Shown here: one piece after another, positions 38,349 through 49,338 of the stretch
How positions within the stretch are numbered: the first letter of the stretch is position 1
Layout of the letters: every line of letters starts with the position of its first letter
Assembly (NCBI RefSeq): GCF_000377665.1
Contig: NZ_KB898652.1
Location: forward strand, 124,001 to 188,000
DNA length: 64,000 nucleotides
Origin: Vreelandella zhanjiangensis DSM 21076
GTDB taxonomy: Bacteria > Pseudomonadota > Gammaproteobacteria > Pseudomonadales > Halomonadaceae
Reading direction: 5' to 3'
Made by a program: the position numbers and the translations under genes
The notes under the pieces: model-generated
What the model was told of the DNA's origin: nothing
Databases searched by the model: none
The model's input: the letters and a program-made list of their open reading frames with translations, nothing else

Positions 38349-38405
38349 GGCAATTAACAGGCCCTTAATTAACAGCTCCTTAATTAATAAGACCTTGATA
38401 AACAG
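38349..38405. repeat. Degenerate 12-16 base tandem array in the lpxD-fabZ spacer
   Basis: Units ggcaattaacag, gcccttaattaacag, ctccttaattaataag and accttgataaacag follow each other immediately after the lpxD stop codon and upstream of the fabZ promoter. Role unknown. Confidence 0.5.
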
Positions 38406-38410
38406 AACCT

Positions 38411-39448
38411 TTACGTATCACGCGTATTTTTTTCCATGCGCAACAAGCGTTTGGCAATATCATCCAGCTGTTTAAAACGCACTGCATTTTTACGCCACTG
38501 CGAATTAGCCATCGCCCCGGTACCTGAAGAGTACACGCCCGGCTTGTGAATCGAGTTGGTGACCAGGCTCATCCCGGTTACCTGTACCCCGTCACAGATC
38601 GTCAGGTGGCCAGACAAGCCTACGCCACCACCCAGCATACAGTGCTTGCCTACCTGGGTGGACCCGGCAATGCCCACACAGCCGGCAAGCGCACTATGGG
38701 CGCCGATAATCACGTTATGGGCGATCTGCACCTGGCTATCGATTTTGACATCATCGCCAATCAGGGTGTCGCCCAGCGCGCCACGGTCGATACTTGAGCA
38801 ACTACCCACCTCGACATCATCACCGAGCACGACGCCGCCGAGCTGGGCAATTTTGTGCCAGCCTTCACCGTCATGGGCAAACCCAAAGCCATCCCCGCCA
38901 ATCACACAGCCGCTTTGCAGAATCACCCGCTTGCCGATAACCACGCCATGGCACACGGTGACATTGGCATGCAGACGAGTTTTGTCGCCCACAATGCTAT
39001 CCGCACCTATCACGCTACCGGCCCCGACGACCACGTGATCGCCAAGCGTAACGCCCTCTTCTACTACGGCATGGGCTTGAATCGAGACGCCCTCGCCCAT
39101 TGTCACGTTTTCGGCAACAACAGCCGTCGGATGGACACCGGGCTTATCACGCGCAGGCAAGGGATCAAATAGCTGGGAGAGTTTGGCATAGCCTAGATAG
39201 GGGTTTTCCATCTCAAGCTTTGGCACTGGGCAGTTCTTGCCGTGTTCGGGGTGGAGCAGAACGGCAGCCGCTTGGGTAGTGGCCAAATCCTTGAGATAAG
39301 CCCGATTGGCCAAAAAAGCCACTTGATCAGGCTTGGCCTCTTTTAGCGTTGCCAACCCACGAATGGGTTTATCGGCGTCCCCGGCAAAGGCGACTCCTAA
39401 ATGGCGAGCGATGTCCGCAAGAGTGTGGTGGTGCAATGCGTGCGTCAT
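38411..39448 (-). CDS. lpxD: UDP-3-O-(3-hydroxyacyl)glucosamine N-acyltransferase
   Basis: Third committed step of lipid A synthesis; trimeric beta-helix acyltransferase of 345 residues (E. coli: 341). An N-terminal uridine-binding domain (about residues 1-105) precedes the hexapeptide-repeat helix (about 110-310). The catalytic histidine is expected in VQIAHNVIIGAHSALAG (near residue 245). It sits between skp and fabZ in the canonical bamA-skp-lpxD-fabZ-lpxA-lpxB order. Confidence 0.96.
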   Translation of the reverse strand: MTHALHHHTLADIARHLGVAFAGDADKPIRGLATLKEAKPDQVAFLANRAYLKDLATTQAAAVLLHPEHGKNCPVPKLEMENPYLGYAKLSQLFDPLPARDKPGVHPTAVVAENVTMGEGVSIQAHAVVEEGVTLGDHVVVGAGSVIGADSIVGDKTRLHANVTVCHGVVIGKRVILQSGCVIGGDGFGFAHDGEGWHKIAQLGGVVLGDDVEVGSCSSIDRGALGDTLIGDDVKIDSQVQIAHNVIIGAHSALAGCVGIAGSTQVGKHCMLGGGVGLSGHLTICDGVQVTGMSLVTNSIHKPGVYSSGTGAMANSQWRKNAVRFKQLDDIAKRLLRMEKNTRDT

Positions 39449-39505
39449 GAGAGCCCAACAAAACAGTGGTGCAGCGTGGCCACACCGACAGTCATTAAAA
39501 ATTAA

Positions 39506-40012
39506 TTATAGCGAATCAAATATCTGGGTAACTTCGTCCGTCACGTTAGGCAGATCTACCGACGAGTGCAGTACGCCCTGAGGCTCAACCAGCACATCGA
39601 TATTGTGACGACTCAACACCTGCTCAACCGCCTGCTCAAGCTTGGACTCAGCGCCTTCCAGGAACTGCTGCTCGGAGTTCTGCTGCGCTTGCATCACTTC
39701 ACGGCGTAGCTGCTCGAAGCGAGACCCCTTTTGCTGAAGCTCAGCAATCAGTGAATCGCGCTGCGACTGCGGCATGGTTTCGCCTTCGCGCTGCAAGCGC
39801 TCCTGCAACTGCTGAAGCTCATTGCCCAAACCCTGCGCTTCACTCTGCTGGCTGCCAATCTGGCCTTCCAACTGACTCAACGAGGCTTGCGCAGACTGGG
39901 TATTCATCAACGCGGCCCGCCAATCCAGCACAGCCACTTCTGCGGCTACGGCATGGGCGGCCGGTAAAGCTATCGCACCGAACAGACACACAGCCGCTGT
40001 CAGTTTACGCAT
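39506..40012 (-). CDS. skp: Periplasmic chaperone Skp (OmpH)
   Basis: 168-residue trimeric periplasmic chaperone that holds unfolded outer membrane proteins for delivery to BamA. A cleavable signal peptide (about residues 1-23, ending VAA/AEV) is followed by a long coiled coil rich in Gln, Glu and Arg (about 45-135). It lies 59 bases downstream of bamA, and the spacer contains a small hairpin. Typical length and context. Confidence 0.93.
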   Translation of the reverse strand: MRKLTAAVCLFGAIALPAAHAVAAEVAVLDWRAALMNTQSAQASLSQLEGQIGSQQSEAQGLGNELQQLQERLQREGETMPQSQRDSLIAELQQKGSRFEQLRREVMQAQQNSEQQFLEGAESKLEQAVEQVLSRHNIDVLVEPQGVLHSSVDLPNVTDEVTQIFDSL

Positions 40013-40040
40013 CGTGTTAACTCCTTGTCATCGAGCAGGG

Positions 40041-40059
40041 GCGCACCCGTAAGGTGCGC
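40041..40059. repeat. Intercistronic hairpin between bamA and skp
   Basis: A 7-bp stem (gcgcacc / ggtgcgc) with a 5-base loop and no T-run. It could stabilise the bamA mRNA 3' end or tune the amount of skp transcript. Confidence 0.5.
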
Positions 40060-40071
40060 TCTATAGCAAAG

Positions 40072-42423
40072 TTAGAACGTTTGTCCCAGTGAGAACTGGA
40101 AGAACTGCTTGTCGTCACCGCTTTCATCATTAAGCGGCTCAGCGATGCTAAAGGTCAGCGGGCCAACTGGCGTTAGCCAGGCAAGGCCAACCCCCACACT
40201 ATAGCGTAAGTCGCCTAGATCAACGCCAGAACTACATTGCTGGCGCCCTTGGTCGGCTTCTAGTACATCGTAGCAGGAGCTCAAGAACGTGTTACCGGCA
40301 TCAAAGAATATAGACGGCTGAACGGAGCGCTGGTTCTCAACAAACGGCATGGGGAAGATAACTTCAGCACTACCCTCCACCAGCACGTTACCGCCCATGG
40401 TACGGTCACGACCACCTTCAACGGCAGGCGTCGTGCGCTGACCCAAGGTGTTGGATGTGAAGCCACGCACCGAGCCTAAACCGCCCGAATAGAAGTTTTC
40501 ATAGAAAGGGTAAGGATCGTTGGAGCCCAGAGTATCAGCGTAGCCCAGGTTACCGCTAAATTTGAGCGCCCAGGTCTCGTCGTCATTAATCGGGAACAGC
40601 TGCTGGGCACGGGCACGAAGCTTATAGTATTCGGCATCGCTACCCGGCGCGCTGGTCTCAAGAGATAAACGCTGATAGTTGCCGGCCGTCGGCATGACGC
40701 CGCGGTTAAGGTTGTTACGCGTCCAGCTCGCCGTAAGCTTCAAGCTCTGGGCGTCTTCGCCTTCGTCATCAACGTAACGGCGAATTTCTGATGCCGTATC
40801 GTTGTAGGTCTTGACCGAAATGTCTTCGATACTCGCCCCGAAGTTCAACCGGGAAAGCTCGCTTATCGGGTAACCGAAGTTGATACCCGCACCGTAAGCA
40901 TCGGTTGAATAGGTAGAGATATCCGAATCGGCGTAATCGGTTTCGCGATAGAACACGTTATAGCCACGCGAAATACCGTCAAGCGTCCAGTAAGGGTCAG
41001 TAAAGGCGAAGTTGACGCTGGTAAACGTATCGCTGCGCTGCGCACCGACGTTGACGCGGTTACCGGTACCCAGGAAGTTATTCTGGGCAAGCCCTACACC
41101 ATAGATGACACCGGCGCTCTGTGAGAAACCGACGCTTGCCGAGACCGAGCCCGAGGGCTGCTCTTCAACGTTATAGGTAACATCCAGCTTATCGGGCTCA
41201 CCCGGTACCGGCTGGGTGTTAACCTCTACCTGGCTAAAGAAGCCAAGCCGCTCAAGACGCTGACGCGACTGGGTGATTGATTCAGTCGATGCCGGCGCAC
41301 CTTCCATCTGAATCATTTCACGGCGTAGCACTTCATCCTGAGTGGTGGTATTACCGTAAAACTCAATGCGTCGAACGTAGGTGCGCTGACCCGGATCAAC
41401 CGCGATCACTAGATCAACCGTCTCGCCGTCATCAGCCATTTCAGGAATACCCTGAATATCGGCAAAGGCAAAGCCTTCGGCGCCCAAACGCAGGCGCAGC
41501 GCTTCGGTTGAAGCATTCACCTGACCGCGAGAGAAAATATCGCCACTTTTGATTTCCACCAGTTGGCGCGCTTCGCTTTCGCTGATTTGCAAATCACCCG
41601 CAAAGCGGACATTACCTACGCGATACTGGTTACCCTCATCGATATTGAGAGTCACGAATATTTCGGATTTCTCGGGCCCAATGGATACCTGCGTGGAGGT
41701 AACGTCAAAATTCACATAGCCGCGGTCAAGATAGAACGAGCGCAGGCGTTCGATATCACCGGACAATGCCTCACGCGAGTATTCATCGCTTGAAAACCAG
41801 CCGAAGAAGCGTCCGGGCTTGTCGTTTAATTCAAAGACATTACGCAGCGTTTCATCGTCGAAGTCCTGGTTACCGACAATATTGATCTGACGAATTTTAG
41901 CCACTTCGCCTTCATTGATATTGATGTTGACCTGAACACGACCTTCATCGATCTGCTCGACTTCAGTCGTAATGCGCGCGCTATAACGCCCTTGAGACTG
42001 ATAAACGCCTTCCAGCTCACGCTGAATCTCTTCAAGGGTCGAAAGCTGCAGCACCTGGCCTTCGGCTAGACCCGATTCGCGCAAACCGTTACGCAGATCA
42101 TCTTCGGAAAGCTTTTGGTTACCGGTGAGGTTCAGGCGCGCAATCGTCGGTCGCTCGACGACCTGAATGATCAGCACGTCGCCTTCACGGGCTAACGACA
42201 CGTCTTCAAACAGACCGGTGGCAAATAAATCGCGTGCGGCAGACGCTAGCTGCTGTTCGCTAACCCGATCGTTAGCACTGACAGGAAACGCATTGAAGAC
42301 CGAGGCGGCGGATACCCGCTGTAGTCCTTCCACACGAATGTCCGAAACATCAAAGGATTGTGCCTGGGCGCCGCTGGCGCCTACCAGCAAGAGTGCCGCC
42401 ATTCCAAGGGTCTTGATTTTCAT
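40072..42423 (-). CDS. bamA: Outer membrane protein assembly factor BamA
   Basis: Central subunit of the BAM complex that folds beta-barrel proteins into the outer membrane. It has 783 residues: signal peptide (to about residue 21, AQA), five POTRA domains (about 22-420) and a 16-strand barrel. The lid-loop motif VRGF is at about residue 652 and the protein ends in phenylalanine (SLGQTF), the usual outer membrane signature. Two cysteines in extracellular loop sequence (near residues 715 and 730) may pair, as seen in E. coli. Confidence 0.97.
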   Translation of the reverse strand: MKIKTLGMAALLLVGASGAQAQSFDVSDIRVEGLQRVSAASVFNAFPVSANDRVSEQQLASAARDLFATGLFEDVSLAREGDVLIIQVVERPTIARLNLTGNQKLSEDDLRNGLRESGLAEGQVLQLSTLEEIQRELEGVYQSQGRYSARITTEVEQIDEGRVQVNININEGEVAKIRQINIVGNQDFDDETLRNVFELNDKPGRFFGWFSSDEYSREALSGDIERLRSFYLDRGYVNFDVTSTQVSIGPEKSEIFVTLNIDEGNQYRVGNVRFAGDLQISESEARQLVEIKSGDIFSRGQVNASTEALRLRLGAEGFAFADIQGIPEMADDGETVDLVIAVDPGQRTYVRRIEFYGNTTTQDEVLRREMIQMEGAPASTESITQSRQRLERLGFFSQVEVNTQPVPGEPDKLDVTYNVEEQPSGSVSASVGFSQSAGVIYGVGLAQNNFLGTGNRVNVGAQRSDTFTSVNFAFTDPYWTLDGISRGYNVFYRETDYADSDISTYSTDAYGAGINFGYPISELSRLNFGASIEDISVKTYNDTASEIRRYVDDEGEDAQSLKLTASWTRNNLNRGVMPTAGNYQRLSLETSAPGSDAEYYKLRARAQQLFPINDDETWALKFSGNLGYADTLGSNDPYPFYENFYSGGLGSVRGFTSNTLGQRTTPAVEGGRDRTMGGNVLVEGSAEVIFPMPFVENQRSVQPSIFFDAGNTFLSSCYDVLEADQGRQQCSSGVDLGDLRYSVGVGLAWLTPVGPLTFSIAEPLNDESGDDKQFFQFSLGQTF

Positions 42424-42523
42424 GCAGTCAGTTCGCTCGCGTTGGTCTGCCTGTCATTCCAGACAGGCACCATATACATTTGTGCAGGCAGATGACAAGG
42501 CATCCTGCGCGCTACACGCGTCA

Positions 42524-43882
42524 TTACCAAAGGCGCATCAGATCGAAATACAAGGCCATCGCCATCAAGCCGCCAACCATGGCAAGCCCAATGCGTAACC
42601 CCATTGCCTGGGTTTGCTCAGAGACCGGCCGCCCACGTACGATTTCCACAAAATAATAAAACAAGTGTCCACCATCGAGTACCGGAATAGGTAGTAAATT
42701 TAGCACGCCGAGGCTGATGGAAAGATAGGCAAGAAAGCCTACAAATGCTTCCATTCCTGCGCGCGCTGAATCACCCGAAATTTGCGCAATCGTAATGGGA
42801 CCTGAAAGGTTGGAGGGTGAAATCAACCCTACCAACATCTTACGAATCGAATCAACGGTTAGTACTACCATATTACCGGTGCGCGCTAATGCCTGACCCA
42901 CCGCCTCAATCGGCCCGTAGCGAATTTCACGCTGCAGGGATTCAGGCCAGGAGACAGGCTCAACGCCTGCACCAATGTACCCAACCTCGCCGCCACTCTC
43001 CAGTACGTTACTTTTTGGGGTAAGCGAAAGCGTTCCCTGCTCGCCTCCACGGTCATAGGTTACGCTAAGCGTTTCACCGGCGCTGCGACGAATCTGAGTG
43101 ACGAACTGCATCCAGTCTTCCACTGGCGTTTGATCAATCGCCACAATACGGTCGCCCGCTTTTAAGCCGGCACTTGCTGCTGCTTCACCGTCAACCACCT
43201 GCCCCAAAACCGCTGGAAATTCCGGCTGCCAGGGCGCCATTCCCAATGTCTGCAGGGGTTGTGGCGGGTCTTGCCGGGTCATGTAGTTATCAACCGAGAG
43301 CGCATATTGACGCTCACGGCTACTGCCTTCCGGCAAGGCATCAATCGTCAGCGTACCGCTAAAGCCGATCATGGAGATAAGCTTTAAATTTATTTCTTCC
43401 CAGGAGCGCACGGCGTCACCCTGGATAGCGGTAATTTCACTACCGTGGGCCAAGCCCGCCTCGGCTGCCGGTGAGTCAGGTGTAACATCACCAACCATGG
43501 GTGTAACCGTTGTGATGCCCGCTACAAACAAGGCCCAATAGGCAACGATGGCTAACAGGAAGTTCGCAAGTGGCCCCGCAGCAACGATGGCGATACGCTG
43601 CCATACACTTTTACGGTTAAATGCTTGATCCAATTGATCTTCAGGAACCGGAGCTTCACGCTCATCAAGCATTTTGACGTAGCCGCCCAGCGGAATAGCA
43701 GCTACTGCGTATTCTGTTCCATGGCGATCCACTGTCGACCAGAGCGGCTTACCAAAGCCCACCGAAAAACGCAGCACCTTTACGCCACAGCGACGCGCGA
43801 CCCAGAAGTGGCCAAACTCGTGAAAGGTGATCAGCAAACCTAACACGACAAGTACCGCTAGAATGTTTTGTAACAGGCCCAC
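42524..43882 (-). CDS. rseP: Site-2 intramembrane protease RseP
   Basis: Inner membrane zinc protease that cuts the anti-sigma factor RseA after DegS, releasing sigma-E. It has 452 residues, four membrane segments and two periplasmic PDZ domains (about residues 110-300). The catalytic HEFGH is at residues 21-25 and the partner motif LDGG at 402-405. It lies between dxr and bamA, its usual position. All catalytic residues are present. Confidence 0.96.
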   Translation of the reverse strand: MGLLQNILAVLVVLGLLITFHEFGHFWVARRCGVKVLRFSVGFGKPLWSTVDRHGTEYAVAAIPLGGYVKMLDEREAPVPEDQLDQAFNRKSVWQRIAIVAAGPLANFLLAIVAYWALFVAGITTVTPMVGDVTPDSPAAEAGLAHGSEITAIQGDAVRSWEEINLKLISMIGFSGTLTIDALPEGSSRERQYALSVDNYMTRQDPPQPLQTLGMAPWQPEFPAVLGQVVDGEAAASAGLKAGDRIVAIDQTPVEDWMQFVTQIRRSAGETLSVTYDRGGEQGTLSLTPKSNVLESGGEVGYIGAGVEPVSWPESLQREIRYGPIEAVGQALARTGNMVVLTVDSIRKMLVGLISPSNLSGPITIAQISGDSARAGMEAFVGFLAYLSISLGVLNLLPIPVLDGGHLFYYFVEIVRGRPVSEQTQAMGLRIGLAMVGGLMAMALYFDLMRLW

Positions 43883-43971
43883 AATGAACTCCTTAGCACC
43901 ATGCCTACCAGCCGCTGATGCTTAAGCGACCTACTTATCTTTCTATTACCCTGTACCGCTATTACCTAATC

Positions 43972-45168
43972 TCAGCGCCATTTTTGCTCAACGAGCTGGG
44001 CTGCCTGCTCACGCGCCCACTGATCAGCCGCCAGGACGTTCTCGATGCTGTCGGCATCACCGTCGTAGGGAAGTGACAGCACATGCGCCACTATCTCGGC
44101 AATGGTGTTGAAAGCAATTCTCTCTTCCAAAAAAGCCGCTACCGCAATCTCGTTGGCCGCATTAAGAACGGCGGGCGCAGCGCCGCCTTTCTGTATGGAC
44201 TCACGGGCCAGACGCAGGCACGGAAAGCGAACCTCATCCGCGGTCTCAAAATCCAGTCGGGCGATTTGAAACAGATCCAACGTCTCCACGCCCGCCTCAA
44301 TACGTTCAGGCCAGGCCAGGCCATAGGCAATCGGTGTGCGCATGTCCGGGTTACCTAACTGCGCAATCACCGAGCCATCGACATAGGCTGCCATGGAGTG
44401 AATCACACTCTGAGGATGAACCACTACCTGAATTTGCTCCGGCGCGGCATCAAATAGCCAGCAAGCCTCAATCAGCTCAAGGCCTTTATTCATTAAGGTG
44501 GCACTATCGACGGATATTTTACGTCCCATCGACCAGTTAGGATGGGCACAGGCCTGATCGGGCGTGGCGCTGGCGATATCCGCAGCGCTCCAGGTACGAA
44601 AAGGACCTCCAGACGCCGTCAACAGCAGCTGACTGACACCGTAATGCCCTAGCCCGCCGCGGTGCTCCTTGGGTAGACACTGGTAGATAGCATTATGTTC
44701 AGAATCGATAGGCAGCAACGTTGCCCCGGAGCGTTCTACGGCCTGCATAAACAGCGCGCCGCTCATGATCAACGCTTCCTTATTGGCTAACAGTACCCGC
44801 TTGCCCGCTTCTACCGCCGCAAGCGAAGGCAGCAAACCTGCCGCGCCTACGATGGCGGCCATCACCACGTCCACACGCGGCTCACGGGCAACCTGACATA
44901 GTGCCTCACGTCCCGCTAATACCTCGGTTGACTGCCCTGCATCATTGAGCGCCTGACGCAGCCAGTCTGCATCGGCTTGATGATCGAGCACTGCAACCTG
45001 GGGGCGGTGAGCTAAGCACTGGTCAAGCAGCGCTTCTTTTGAGGTATGTGCCGTTAGCGCATAAACATGGTAGCGGTCGGGGTGACGTGCAATCACATCC
45101 AGCGTGCTAACCCCGATTGAGCCCGTTGAGCCAAGCACGGTAACCTGCTGGCAAGAGACCTGACTCAT
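43972..45168 (-). CDS. dxr: 1-deoxy-D-xylulose 5-phosphate reductoisomerase
   Basis: NADPH-dependent enzyme of the MEP isoprenoid pathway, making 2-C-methyl-D-erythritol 4-phosphate. It has 398 residues. The NADPH site [14 protein letters not shown] is near residue 13, the metal and substrate region [15 protein letters not shown] near residue 150, and [14 protein letters not shown] near residue 230. Its start overlaps the cdsA stop by four bases. Confidence 0.97.
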   Translation of the reverse strand: MSQVSCQQVTVLGSTGSIGVSTLDVIARHPDRYHVYALTAHTSKEALLDQCLAHRPQVAVLDHQADADWLRQALNDAGQSTEVLAGREALCQVAREPRVDVVMAAIVGAAGLLPSLAAVEAGKRVLLANKEALIMSGALFMQAVERSGATLLPIDSEHNAIYQCLPKEHRGGLGHYGVSQLLLTASGGPFRTWSAADIASATPDQACAHPNWSMGRKISVDSATLMNKGLELIEACWLFDAAPEQIQVVVHPQSVIHSMAAYVDGSVIAQLGNPDMRTPIAYGLAWPERIEAGVETLDLFQIARLDFETADEVRFPCLRLARESIQKGGAAPAVLNAANEIAVAAFLEERIAFNTIAEIVAHVLSLPYDGDADSIENVLAADQWAREQAAQLVEQKWR

Positions 45169-45986
45169 GATGCTAGCACCTGGGCCTGAAGCACTTGCAA
45201 ATACAGCAGTGCAAATATCGGAATCGCGGCGGTCAGGCTATCGATACGATCCAATACGCCGCCGTGGCCAGGCAACAGCTGGCTTGAGTCTTTAACATCC
45301 CGATAGCGCTTGAGCATGCTTTCCAGAAGATCGCCCAGTACCGAGGTAAGCGTGACTACCGCCGTTACAAGCACCAGAGCAATGCCGCCTGCGAGCCCAA
45401 GCGACTGCCACAGCGCAAAACCAATGGATAGCAGCGTGGTGGCTACCATTCCGCCTATCACGCCTTCCCACGATTTGCCGGGACTAACACGCGGGGCAAG
45501 TTTGCGCTTACCCCATTGGCGCCCAGCAAAATAGGCGCCAATATCGGCAGCCCAGACCAGGAGCAGAACAAACAGCAGCCACACGGCACCGCTTTCACGC
45601 AGAATATTAAACCCTACCCAGCAAGGGATCAGCACCCATAGACCCATGGCAAGACGCCTGCCCGTTGCCTGCCACTGATGTCCTCTATCCGGGTAATGCG
45701 TGACCCAGTAGAGGTTAAGCAACCAACCCAACGCGGCACACCATAACGGCCAGACAGCCAAGGCGGCACCCGCAAACCACATGATCAGCATTAAAACCGC
45801 AGCACCGGCAACTAGCTGAATACGCTGGCTCTGCCGACTTATGCCGGCGAGATTTGTCCACTCCCAGGCACCGAGTAGCACCATAAAAGCAGTAAAAAGC
45901 GCAAATGCGCCTCCTTGTAAGCCAAACAGGCCAATCAGCACCACGGGCGCCAACCAGGCTGCGGTTATAATCCGCTGTCTAAGCAC
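45165..45986 (-). CDS. cdsA: Phosphatidate cytidylyltransferase
   Basis: Integral membrane enzyme making CDP-diacylglycerol from phosphatidate and CTP, the branch point of phospholipid synthesis. It has 273 residues and about eight membrane segments. The family signature near the C terminus is clear ([24 protein letters not shown], about residues 226-249). It overlaps uppS by eight bases and dxr by four, so the three are translationally linked. Confidence 0.95.
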   Translation of the reverse strand: MLRQRIITAAWLAPVVLIGLFGLQGGAFALFTAFMVLLGAWEWTNLAGISRQSQRIQLVAGAAVLMLIMWFAGAALAVWPLWCAALGWLLNLYWVTHYPDRGHQWQATGRRLAMGLWVLIPCWVGFNILRESGAVWLLFVLLLVWAADIGAYFAGRQWGKRKLAPRVSPGKSWEGVIGGMVATTLLSIGFALWQSLGLAGGIALVLVTAVVTLTSVLGDLLESMLKRYRDVKDSSQLLPGHGGVLDRIDSLTAAIPIFALLYLQVLQAQVLAS

Positions 45987-46767
45987 CTTGCGCCTCTACT
46001 TGTTCGTCGGTCATACCAAAACGTCGGCGCCGCTGACAAAAATCATTTAACGCAACGTCCAGCGCCTCGGCACCGAAATCTGGCCATAGTAAGGGCGAGA
46101 AATACAGCTCAGCATATGCAAGCTGCCACAGCATAAAGTTAGATAAGCGCTGCTCGCCACTCGTTCGAATACACAGATCAATGGGCGTTACATGACGACA
46201 CTCCATCGCTGCATCAAAGCGGGCTTCATCGATATCCTCAGGCTGTAACTCGCCTGCCGACACTTGTTCTGCGAGTTCACGTGCCGCCCGAGCAATATCC
46301 CACTGCCCACCGTAGTTGGCTGCAATAATCAGATGCATGCCGGTGTTATCCGCCGTCAGCGCCTCGGCACGCTGAATATATTTTTGAATAGCGTGGGAAA
46401 AGCCACGCTGCTCGCCAATAATTGTCAGCCGAATATTACGCTCGTTAAGCTTTTTGACTTCGCGTTTAAGCGCCATCAAAAAAAGCTCCATCAGCGCATG
46501 AACTTCTGCGGCGGGGCGCTTCCAGTTTTCACTCGAAAAGGCAAACAGGCTAAGCGTTTTCACCTGCCGCTCGGCGGCACGCTGGATCACCGCCCTGACG
46601 GCTTCTACGCCTGCGCGATGGCCGCGCACACCCGACATTCCGCGGGCCTTTGCCCAACGGTTATTGCCATCCATTATGATAGCGACGTGCGACGGCATTG
46701 CTGCATCCCAGGTCAGAGATGGCGTACTGGCATCGCCCGGCTGTTCTTCAGGAAGCTGCGACGTCAT
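45979..46767 (-). CDS. uppS: (2E,6E)-farnesyl-diphosphate-specific ditrans,polycis-undecaprenyl-diphosphate synthase
   Basis: Cis-prenyltransferase that makes undecaprenyl diphosphate, the lipid carrier for peptidoglycan and O-antigen. The ATG at 46767 (MTSQLPEEQ) is used rather than a GTG four codons upstream; 262 residues. The signature IIMDGNNRWAKARG is near residue 33 with the catalytic Asp, followed by the conserved FAFSSENWKRP segment. The N-terminal extension of about 25 residues is variable. Confidence 0.95.
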   Translation of the reverse strand: MTSQLPEEQPGDASTPSLTWDAAMPSHVAIIMDGNNRWAKARGMSGVRGHRAGVEAVRAVIQRAAERQVKTLSLFAFSSENWKRPAAEVHALMELFLMALKREVKKLNERNIRLTIIGEQRGFSHAIQKYIQRAEALTADNTGMHLIIAANYGGQWDIARAARELAEQVSAGELQPEDIDEARFDAAMECRHVTPIDLCIRTSGEQRLSNFMLWQLAYAELYFSPLLWPDFGAEALDVALNDFCQRRRRFGMTDEQVEAQGA

Positions 46768-46856
46768 GAGGTCTCGCACAAAAGCTCAGTCATAATAAAG
46801 CCATAGGCCTAGCGGGTAGCCAGGCTACCCGCGACTAAATTAAAAAACAGGTTTTT

Positions 46857-47414
46857 TTATACCTGCATCAGGTCCTGTTCTTTGGCAGCCAGCGCCTTGT
46901 CGATCTCGGCGATATACTTATCGGTCAGCTTCTGGATTTCATCTTCACCCTGGCGCTGATCGTCTTCGGTAATTTCTTTATCCTTGAGCAGGGATTTAAA
47001 ATCACCGTTGGCGTCACGACGTACGTTGCGAACCGCAACGCGGGCGTTTTCAGCCTCAGAGCGCGCTTGCTTGATATAGCCCTTGCGGGTTTCTTCAGTC
47101 AGCATCGGCATCGGCACACGGATAACGTTGCCTGCGCTTGACGGGTTCAGACCCAGGTCAGAGGTCATGATGGCCTTTTCAACCTTAGGCACCATGCCCT
47201 GCTCCCACGGAGCCACTGCCAACGTACGCGCATCTTCAACGTTCACCGAGGCCACTTGGCTAAGCGGCACTTGGCTACCGTAATAATCAACGGTCACGGC
47301 ATCCAGAATACTCGGGTGTGCTCGTCCGGTACGGATTTTGTTGAAGTTGCTGTTCAGCGCTTCAACGCTTTTTTTCATGCGAGATTCTGCGTCTTTCTTA
47401 ATATCGTTGATCAC
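46857..47414 (-). CDS. frr: Ribosome recycling factor
   Basis: Splits the post-termination ribosome together with EF-G. It has 185 residues, the family's standard length, with the three-helix bundle split by the beta domain ([18 protein letters not shown], about residues 35-52). It lies four bases downstream of pyrH and is surely co-transcribed with it, as in E. coli (rpsB-tsf-pyrH-frr). Confidence 0.97.
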   Translation of the reverse strand: MINDIKKDAESRMKKSVEALNSNFNKIRTGRAHPSILDAVTVDYYGSQVPLSQVASVNVEDARTLAVAPWEQGMVPKVEKAIMTSDLGLNPSSAGNVIRVPMPMLTEETRKGYIKQARSEAENARVAVRNVRRDANGDFKSLLKDKEITEDDQRQGEDEIQKLTDKYIAEIDKALAAKEQDLMQV

Positions 47415-47418
47415 GTCA

Positions 47419-48192
47419 TTACCCTCTATCTATCAGCGTACCTTCCTTGCCCCCTACTACCAGATTCAGCAGGGCACCAGGCTTATTCATATCAAATACC
47501 CGCACCGGCATATCATGGTCACGTACCAGGCAGATGGCGGTCAAATCCATAACGCCCAGTTTTTGATCCAGAGCGTCATCGTAGGAGAGCTGGTCATACT
47601 TTACGGCATCAGAGTGCTTCAAGGGGTCCTTGTTATAAACCCCATCCACTTTGGTGGCCTTGATAACTACATCCACATCGACTTCGATACCGCGCAAACA
47701 GGCGGCCGAGTCGGTTGTGAAGAAGGGATTACCCGTTCCTGCCGAGAACAGCACCACATCTCCTGACGTTAAATAGCGGATGGCGGTGCGGCGGTCATAA
47801 TGCTCTACCACACCACTCATGGGAATCGCCGACATTACCCGCGAACGGATATTCGAACGCTCCAATGCATCGCGCATGGCCAGCGCGTTCATTACCGTTG
47901 CCAGCATTCCCATGTGGTCGCCTGTGACCCGATCCATACCGGCCTCGCTTAGCGCTGCACCCCGAAACAGGTTGCCACCACCAATCACGATACCGACCTG
48001 CACACCGATACCGACCAGCTGGCCGATTTCTAATGCCATACGATCCAACACTTTAGGGTCAATACCAAAATCGTGTTCTCCCATCAGCGCCTCGCCGGAA
48101 AGCTTCAGCAAAATACGCTTGTATTTCGATTTCGATTTCTCAAGTTTGTTGGGGACAACAAGCGCAGTAGGCTCTTGAACATCACGTGACAT
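47419..48192 (-). CDS. pyrH: UMP kinase
   Basis: Hexameric kinase converting UMP to UDP, allosterically controlled by GTP and UTP. It has 257 residues, with a slightly longer N terminus than E. coli (241): about 15 extra charged residues precede the conserved [15 protein letters not shown]. The [16 protein letters not shown] segment of the active site is intact. Between tsf and frr as usual. Confidence 0.96.
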   Translation of the reverse strand: MSRDVQEPTALVVPNKLEKSKSKYKRILLKLSGEALMGEHDFGIDPKVLDRMALEIGQLVGIGVQVGIVIGGGNLFRGAALSEAGMDRVTGDHMGMLATVMNALAMRDALERSNIRSRVMSAIPMSGVVEHYDRRTAIRYLTSGDVVLFSAGTGNPFFTTDSAACLRGIEVDVDVVIKATKVDGVYNKDPLKHSDAVKYDQLSYDDALDQKLGVMDLTAICLVRDHDMPVRVFDMNKPGALLNLVVGGKEGTLIDRG

Positions 48193-48266
48193 GGCATCTC
48201 TCCTGAAGCAGACCTAGACACAGGTGGGCGAAGCAACCCCTATTTAGCAGGGGCCGGATACACGAA

Positions 48267-48288
48267 GGCGTGCGCTTTCGCGCACGCC
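48267..48288 (-). terminator. Hairpin between tsf and pyrH
   Basis: A perfect 9-bp stem (ggcgtgcgc / gcgcacgcc) with a four-base loop lies 25 bases after the tsf stop. On the minus strand only TTCGTG follows, so it may terminate only part of the transcripts and thus lower pyrH and frr expression relative to tsf. Confidence 0.55.
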
Positions 48289-48312
48289 ATCTTTTGACTG
48301 AAACATCTGACC

Positions 48313-49182
48313 TTAACGACGGCCAGCCTGTTCCATAACTTCTTTAGCGAAGTCGACTTCTTCTTTCTCGATGCCTTCACCCACTTCAAAGCGCGTGAAG
48401 CTAACCACTTCGCCACCGGCTGCTTTAACAAACTCTGCAACGGTCTGGTTCGGGTCTTTAACGAACGGCTGCTCGGTCAGGCTGTTTTCCGCCAGATACT
48501 TCTTCAGACGGCCTTGAACCATTTTCTCAGCAATCTGCTCGGGCTTGCCTGCCATGTCCGGCTGACCCAGGATGATGGCTTTCTCTTGATCCAACTGCTC
48601 TTGCGGCATATCGGCCGGATGAGCAACGGCGGGGTTAATGGCTGCCACGTGCATAGCAACATCTTTCGCCGCTTCTGCAGTACCGCCAGTAAGCACGGTC
48701 AGAACGCCAATGCGGCCACCGTGAACGTATTCGCCCACCAGGCCACCGTCAACGGCGTTGACAACTACCGCGCGACGTACGCCGATGTTCTCACCGATTT
48801 TCTGAACCAGCTGCTCGCGAGCAGTTTCAAGGTCGCCAGCCATAACGGCAGCAACATCTTCGCTTTTCGCGGCAAAGAAAGCGGCGGCGATTTTGTCAGC
48901 GAACGCAATGAAGTTGTCATCGCGCGCAACAAAGTCAGTCTCGGAGTTGATTTCAACCATTACGCCGTAGCTACCGTCTTCTGCTACACGGGTAACAACA
49001 ACACCCTCTGCAGCAATACGATCGGCTTTCTTCGCGGCTTTTAAGCCTGAATTTTTACGCAGGTTTTCGATCGCGACTTCAATATCACCGTCGGTTTCGG
49101 TGAGTGCTTTTTTACACTCCATCATGCCGAGACCAGTACGTTCGCGCAGTTCCTTGACCTGAGAGGCGCTGATAGCTGCCAT
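48313..49182 (-). CDS. tsf: Translation elongation factor Ts
   Basis: Guanine nucleotide exchange factor for EF-Tu. It has 289 residues (E. coli: 283). The N-terminal UBA-like domain [22 protein letters not shown] and the following exchange motif [11 protein letters not shown] (near residue 80) are intact. Situated between rpsB and pyrH. Confidence 0.97.
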   Translation of the reverse strand: MAAISASQVKELRERTGLGMMECKKALTETDGDIEVAIENLRKNSGLKAAKKADRIAAEGVVVTRVAEDGSYGVMVEINSETDFVARDDNFIAFADKIAAAFFAAKSEDVAAVMAGDLETAREQLVQKIGENIGVRRAVVVNAVDGGLVGEYVHGGRIGVLTVLTGGTAEAAKDVAMHVAAINPAVAHPADMPQEQLDQEKAIILGQPDMAGKPEQIAEKMVQGRLKKYLAENSLTEQPFVKDPNQTVAEFVKAAGGEVVSFTRFEVGEGIEKEEVDFAKEVMEQAGRR

Positions 49183-49338
49183 GAGAATTCACCTCGGAAA
49201 TGGTTCTAGCTGAGAGTTAAACGCCCTACAGAGTATAAACACGATAGATGACCATCATGTATCACTTTGAAGGTCGCTTGCCGGCAACGGGTGCCCGGCA
49301 TAATCGGCCCACCCGGATGTTCATCCAAAGCGGGAAAA

